A stretch of DNA of 7,801 nt from an uncultured Eubacteriales bacterium (GTDB taxonomy: Bacteria > Bacillota > Clostridia > Christensenellales > Aristaeellaceae), in NCBI GenBank assembly GCA_900553905.1, contig USFL01000065.1:1-7801 (forward strand), read 5' to 3'. This document shows positions 4,715-7,801 of the stretch, one piece after another. Each line of letters opens with the position of its first letter. The first letter of the stretch is position 1. A program made the position numbers and the translations under genes. The notes below the pieces were generated by a model. It saw only the letters and a list, made by a program, of their open reading frames with translations. It was not told the origin of the DNA and ran no database searches.

Positions 4715-6240
4715 CGATCATCGTAGCGGTTGCGACGGCGGCGCTGGGCGCGGCGGGCGGGTATCTGTACCGCAAGCAGGCCGGCGAGAAAAAGATCGGC
4801 CGCACCGAGGAATACGCAAGAAACCTGCTGGAAGACGCGCAGCGCAAGGCCGACGAAAAGAAAAAAGAAACCATTTTGGAGGCCAAGGAAGAGGTCCTGC
4901 GCCTGAAAACTGAGCTGGACCGCGAATGCCGCGAACGCCGCGCCGAAGTGCAGCGCAGCGAGCGCCGCATCCTGCAGCGCGAGGAATCGCTGGACAAAAA
5001 GCAGGACGCCCTGGAAAGCCGCGAGGAGGCGCTGGGCAAGCGGCAAAACGAGCTGCAGAAGATGCAGGAGGACATTGAAAACGACAAGCAGCGGCAAGTG
5101 GCCGAAATGGAGCGCATCGCCGGCATGACGCAGGACGAGGCCTGCCAGATGCTGGTCAGCCGCATCCAGAAGGACGCCTACCACGACGCTGCCGCCATGG
5201 TGCGCGAGATCGAGACGCGCGCCCGTGAGGAGGGCGAGAAAAAGGCCCGCAACATCATCGCCCTGGCCATTCAGAAGTGCGCCGCCGACCATGTGGCGGA
5301 GAGCACCGTCAGCGTCATCAACCTGCCCAACGACGACATGAAGGGCCGCATCATCGGCCGCGAGGGCCGCAACATCCGCGCCCTGGAGACCGCCACCGGC
5401 GTGGACCTGATTATTGACGACACGCCCGAAGCGGTGATCGTCAGCGCCTTTGACCCCGTGCGGCGCGAGATCGCGCGCATCGCGGTGGAGCGGCTCATCA
5501 TGGACGGCCGCATCCATCCCGCCCGCATCGAGGAAATGGTGGAAAAGGCCCGCAAGGAAGTGGACCAGCAGATCCGCGAGGCCGGCGAACAGGCCGTCTT
5601 TGAGACGCATCAGCACGGCATCCATCACGAGCTGGTCAAGATCCTGGGCCGCCTGCGCTACCGCACCAGCTACGGCCAGAACGTGCTCAAGCACTCCATC
5701 GAGGTCAGCCACCTGGCCGGCATGATGGCCGCCGAGCTGGGCGCGGACGTGGCGCTGGCCAAGCGCGCGGGCCTTCTGCACGACATCGGCAAGGGCGTCG
5801 ATCACGAGGCCGAGGGCACGCACGTGACGCTGGGCGCGGAGCTTGCGCGCAAGTACCGTGAGAGCCCCGACGTGATTCACGCCATTCTGGCCCATCACAA
5901 CGATGTGGAGCCCCAGACCGTCGAGGCCGTGCTCGTGCAGGCCGCCGACGCCATCTCCGCCGCCCGTCCCGGCGCGCGCCGCGAGAGCCTGGAGAACTAC
6001 ATCAAGCGTCTGGAGAAGCTGGAGGAGATCGCCAACTCCTTCCCCGGCGTGGACAAGTGCTTCGCCATCCAGTCCGGCCGCGAGGTGCGCATCATGGTCA
6101 AGCCCGAGGACATCACCGACGACGGCACCAAGGTGCTGGCCAAGGAAGTGGCCAAGCGCATCGAAAAGGAGCTGGAGTACCCCGGCCAGATTCGCGTGAA
6201 CGTCATCCGCGAGACCCGCAGCACCGAATACGCCAAATAA
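4699..6240 (+). CDS. rny: Ribonuclease Y
   Basis: RNase Y is the membrane-anchored endoribonuclease that initiates decay of many mRNAs in Firmicutes. The 513-residue product has the family length (about 515-520) and full domain order. There is an N-terminal membrane anchor (residues 3-22), then a long charged coiled coil (about 25-180). The KH RNA-binding domain contains [12 protein letters not shown] (216-227). The HD phosphohydrolase domain has metal-ligand His332 in [10 protein letters not shown] and the HD pair His361-Asp362 in LLHDIGKG. The conserved C-terminal region ends [15 protein letters not shown]. No key residue is missing. I chose ATG 4699 (MDWFV), with GGAAGGGAG (4682-4690) giving 8-nt spacing; the in-frame GTG at 4690 is part of that binding site. 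Its only visible promoter is at 4274, so expression seems to depend on reading through the leader terminator at 4595-4626. A terminator follows at 6254. recA, a frequent neighbour in other clostridia, is not here. Confidence 0.97.
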   Translation: MDWFVTIIVAVATAALGAAGGYLYRKQAGEKKIGRTEEYARNLLEDAQRKADEKKKETILEAKEEVLRLKTELDRECRERRAEVQRSERRILQREESLDKKQDALESREEALGKRQNELQKMQEDIENDKQRQVAEMERIAGMTQDEACQMLVSRIQKDAYHDAAAMVREIETRAREEGEKKARNIIALAIQKCAADHVAESTVSVINLPNDDMKGRIIGREGRNIRALETATGVDLIIDDTPEAVIVSAFDPVRREIARIAVERLIMDGRIHPARIEEMVEKARKEVDQQIREAGEQAVFETHQHGIHHELVKILGRLRYRTSYGQNVLKHSIEVSHLAGMMAAELGADVALAKRAGLLHDIGKGVDHEAEGTHVTLGAELARKYRESPDVIHAILAHHNDVEPQTVEAVLVQAADAISAARPGARRESLENYIKRLEKLEEIANSFPGVDKCFAIQSGREVRIMVKPEDITDDGTKVLAKEVAKRIEKELEYPGQIRVNVIRETRSTEYAK

Positions 6241-6253
6241 AGGAGATTTCTTT

Positions 6254-6281
6254 GGCCCGGCGGCAGTCCGCCGGGCCTTTT
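6254..6281 (+). terminator. Intrinsic terminator after rny
   Basis: GGCCCGGCGG (6254-6263) pairs perfectly over 10 bp with CCGCCGGGCC (6268-6277) around a CAGT loop, followed by four T (6278-6281). It starts 13 nt after the rny stop. The short T-run may allow some read-through into the YhcH-family gene. Confidence 0.88.
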
Positions 6282-6293
6282 GCGCGCCCGCGC

Positions 6294-6321
6294 TTGCCAT
6301 TCCGCAGAAGTATGATATACT
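6294..6321 (+). promoter_or_regulatory. SigA-type promoter of the YhcH-family/glycosyltransferase unit
   Basis: TTGCCA (6294-6299), a 16-bp spacer and TATACT (6316-6321) match the housekeeping consensus at 10 of 12 positions. Transcription would start near 6328, giving a leader of about 62 nt. It lies directly after the rny terminator, consistent with a new transcription unit. Confidence 0.65.
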
Positions 6322-6389
6322 GTATTCACCGGTCGCATCCGTCGTTTGAAAAACAGATCTCTTCCTCTGCAAAGAAAGGAGCTCGTATC

Positions 6390-6845
6390 ATGATCCTGGA
6401 TCAATGGGAAAACGCTCTGCGCTACCTGGGCATCAGCCCGGAGCTGGATCTCGCGCTGCGCTTTCTGTCCGGGCTGAACCCCGGTCAGCTTGCCGTAAAC
6501 ACCAGGGTGGAGCTTCAGGGCTCCGATGTGTTCTATACCGTGAGCGAACCCTTGCTGTCCGCGCGCGCCATGACCTTTGAATTTCACAGGCGCTATACCG
6601 ATATCCACGTGCCTGTAACCGGCACGGAGCGCATCGCGCTGTGTCCCGCCTCCGCGCGTCCCGCCGATACGCCCTTTGACGACGAGAAGGATATCGGCTT
6701 CTTCTCCGGGCATGCCGTCAACACGGTCAAGGTGCCTGTCGGGTGGTTCTGCGTATGCTTTCCGGAGGACGCGCACGTGCCCTGCCTCAGCGGCCCGGAG
6801 GAACACGCCATCGTCAAGCTGGTGCTCAAGGTCCGGGCGTCATGA
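6390..6845 (+). CDS. YhcH/YjgK/YiaL-family (DUF386) cupin-like protein
   Basis: A 151-residue protein, the normal length for this family of single-domain cupin-like proteins, which includes E. coli NanQ/YhcH (sialic acid anomerase), YiaL and EbgC. Recognisable motifs are FEFHRRYTDIHVPVTGTERI (residues 63-82; family pattern E-x-H-[RK]-x-Y-x-D-[IL]-[HQ]) and FPEDAHVP (124-131). Glu64, His66 and His129 are the likely metal ligands by analogy with the family. Members are thought to act on sugars, often as anomerases or epimerases feeding catabolism, but no sialic acid or other sugar-catabolic gene is in view, so the substrate is unknown. ATG 6390 has AAAGGAG (6375-6381) 8 nt upstream. The next gene begins 25 nt after the stop with its own strong ribosome binding site, so the two are probably cotranscribed. 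Confidence 0.87.
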   Translation: MILDQWENALRYLGISPELDLALRFLSGLNPGQLAVNTRVELQGSDVFYTVSEPLLSARAMTFEFHRRYTDIHVPVTGTERIALCPASARPADTPFDDEKDIGFFSGHAVNTVKVPVGWFCVCFPEDAHVPCLSGPEEHAIVKLVLKVRAS

Positions 6846-6870
6846 ACCCGGCATCACATAGGAGGTACGT

Positions 6871-7801
6871 ATGAAGATCGCCGTTTTGATTCCCTGCTAC
6901 AACGAATCCAAGACCATCGCCAAGGTGGTATCCGACTATCGCGCGGCCCTGCCGGAGGCGGATATCTACGTCTACGACAACAACTCCTCCGACCACACGG
7001 ACGAGATCGCCCGTCAGGCCGGGGCCATCGTACGCTACGAGTACCGCCAGGGCAAGGGCAACGTCATCCGCACGATGTTCCGCGAAATCGAGGCCGACTG
7101 CTACCTGATGATCGACGGGGATGACACCTATCCCGCCGAAAACGCAAGGGAAATGGTGGACCTGGTGCTCAACAGGAAGGTGGACATGGTCGTGGGCGAT
7201 CGCCTGAGCGCCACCTACTACACCGAAAACAAGCGCCCCTTTCACAACCTGGGCAACCGCCTGGTCAAGCGCCTGGTCAACACCATCTTCCATGGCGACG
7301 TGCGCGACATCATGACCGGATACCGCGCCTTCAGCTATCAGTTTGTCAAGTCTTTCCCGGTACTGTCGCAGGGGTTTGAAATCGAAACGGAAATGACCAT
7401 TCACGCGCTGGACAAGAATTTGAGTCTCAAAAGCATCCCCGTGGAATACCGCGACCGTCCGCAGGACAGCGTAAGCAAGCTCAACACCTATTCCGACGGC
7501 CTGCGCGTGCTGCGCACCATCGCCCGGCTGTACAAGGAATACCGGCCCCTTTCCTTCTTCGGGCTGTTCACCGCGCTCTTTGGCGCGGCGGGGCTGGTCA
7601 TGTTCATCCCCGTGCTGGCGGAATACTTCCGCACGGGGCTGGTACCCCGCTTCCCCACGCTGATCGTCAGCGGGGTGATGATGACGTTCGCCCTGCTTTT
7701 GCTGGTGTGCGGCTTCATTCTGGACACCGTGGCCAAAAAGCACCGTCAGCTGTTTGAAATCAACCTCAACCTCCTAAGACTCACCCACGACAAGGAGACG
7801 C
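6871..7801 (+). CDS. GT2-family glycosyltransferase, DPM1/GtrB-like, with C-terminal membrane helices (3' truncated)
   Basis: 310 codons are visible and the frame is open to the window end, so the last few residues are missing. The N-terminus MKIAVLIPCYNESKTIAKVV (PCYNE at 8-12) is the nucleotide-sugar-binding start of GT-A fold family 2 enzymes. Conserved YDNNSSDHT follows, then the DxD-like metal/UDP site IDGDDTYPAE with Asp82, Asp84 and Asp85. The segments MTGYRAFS, GFEIETEMTIHAL and YRDRP..SVSKLNTYSDG are characteristic of the DPM1-like subgroup that moves sugars from nucleotide donors to polyprenyl phosphate. Two hydrophobic helices, about residues 228-250 and 263-287, fit the membrane hairpin of GtrB-like proteins. 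Likely product: a polyprenyl-phosphate-linked sugar for modifying cell-envelope glycans; sugar and acceptor are inferred only. AGGAGG (6860-6865) lies 5 nt before the ATG. It follows the YhcH-family gene by 25 nt. Confidence 0.92.
   Translation, partial: MKIAVLIPCYNESKTIAKVVSDYRAALPEADIYVYDNNSSDHTDEIARQAGAIVRYEYRQGKGNVIRTMFREIEADCYLMIDGDDTYPAENAREMVDLVLNRKVDMVVGDRLSATYYTENKRPFHNLGNRLVKRLVNTIFHGDVRDIMTGYRAFSYQFVKSFPVLSQGFEIETEMTIHALDKNLSLKSIPVEYRDRPQDSVSKLNTYSDGLRVLRTIARLYKEYRPLSFFGLFTALFGAAGLVMFIPVLAEYFRTGLVPRFPTLIVSGVMMTFALLLLVCGFILDTVAKKHRQLFEINLNLLRLTHDKET

Noticed and set aside
4353..4913. 186-codon plus-strand frame in the rny leader
   Set aside because: No ribosome binding site, no recognisable domain, and it enters rny out of frame. 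The hairpins and terminator explain the stretch better.
4588..6372. 594-codon open frame on the minus strand opposite rny
   Set aside because: It is antisense to a secure rny gene with full KH and HD motifs. The frame stays open because GC-rich codons leave few stops on the opposite strand; its product is a low-complexity Leu/Ala/His/Gly-rich sequence with no recognisable domain.
6252..6389. In-frame N-terminal extension of the YhcH-family gene from a TTG at 6252, preceded by AAAGGAG at 6239-6245
   Set aside because: The frame is open, but the extension would translate the rny terminator stem and lies upstream of a plausible promoter. Family alignments start at the ATG at 6390, which has its own good ribosome binding site. 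The AAAGGAG after the rny stop is probably chance.
1..7801. Mobile elements, CRISPR arrays, tRNA genes or direct repeats
   Set aside because: No transposase or integrase motifs, no regularly spaced repeats, no tRNA-like cloverleaf and no flanking inverted repeats were found on either strand.

Overview
The window reads as a chromosomal segment of a GC-rich Firmicute, most likely a clostridial lineage. Three things point there: RNase Y (Rny) as the decay endonuclease, strong AGGAGG-type ribosome binding sites, and SigA-type TTGACA/TATAAT promoters. GC is high (roughly 60-65% by eye), and most codons end in G or C. The genus cannot be fixed from this window. There are no tRNA or rRNA genes, insertion sequences or CRISPR repeats.

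Layout, left to right. (1) The 3' end of mnmG (tRNA wobble-uridine modification) overlaps by ATGA the start of an EamA/DMT-family transporter. (2) A small MGMT-type (Ada C-terminal-like) protein on the minus strand converges on the transporter; both TAG stops lie in one CTAG. (3) A 93-bp divergent gap leads to a MATE-family exporter. (4) A good SigA promoter and a 120-nt leader precede a monocistronic gene for a lone 2-oxoacid-dehydrogenase-E2-like (CAT-fold) protein whose HxxxDG catalytic motif is degenerate; a strong intrinsic terminator follows. (5) A perfect-consensus promoter (TTGACA, 17 bp, TATAAT) opens a leader of about 390 nt in front of rny. The leader holds several hairpins, an intrinsic terminator before the gene, a rival hairpin that uses the same terminator arm, and a short ORF with its own ribosome binding site that runs across the terminator. 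(6) rny is complete and ends in a 10-bp terminator stem. (7) A new promoter drives a YhcH/YjgK/YiaL-family protein and, 25 nt later, a DPM1/GtrB-like membrane glycosyltransferase cut off by the window end.

The genes are mostly separate housekeeping or accessory transcription units rather than one pathway. The most interesting region is the rny leader at about 4303-4698. It could be an attenuated or autoregulatory 5' UTR for the enzyme that starts mRNA decay, similar in concept to the long 5' UTR of E. coli rne, or it could yield a separate RNA of about 320 nt. The second is the E2-like protein with the sequence DERVCGG where active E2 enzymes have DHRxxDG.
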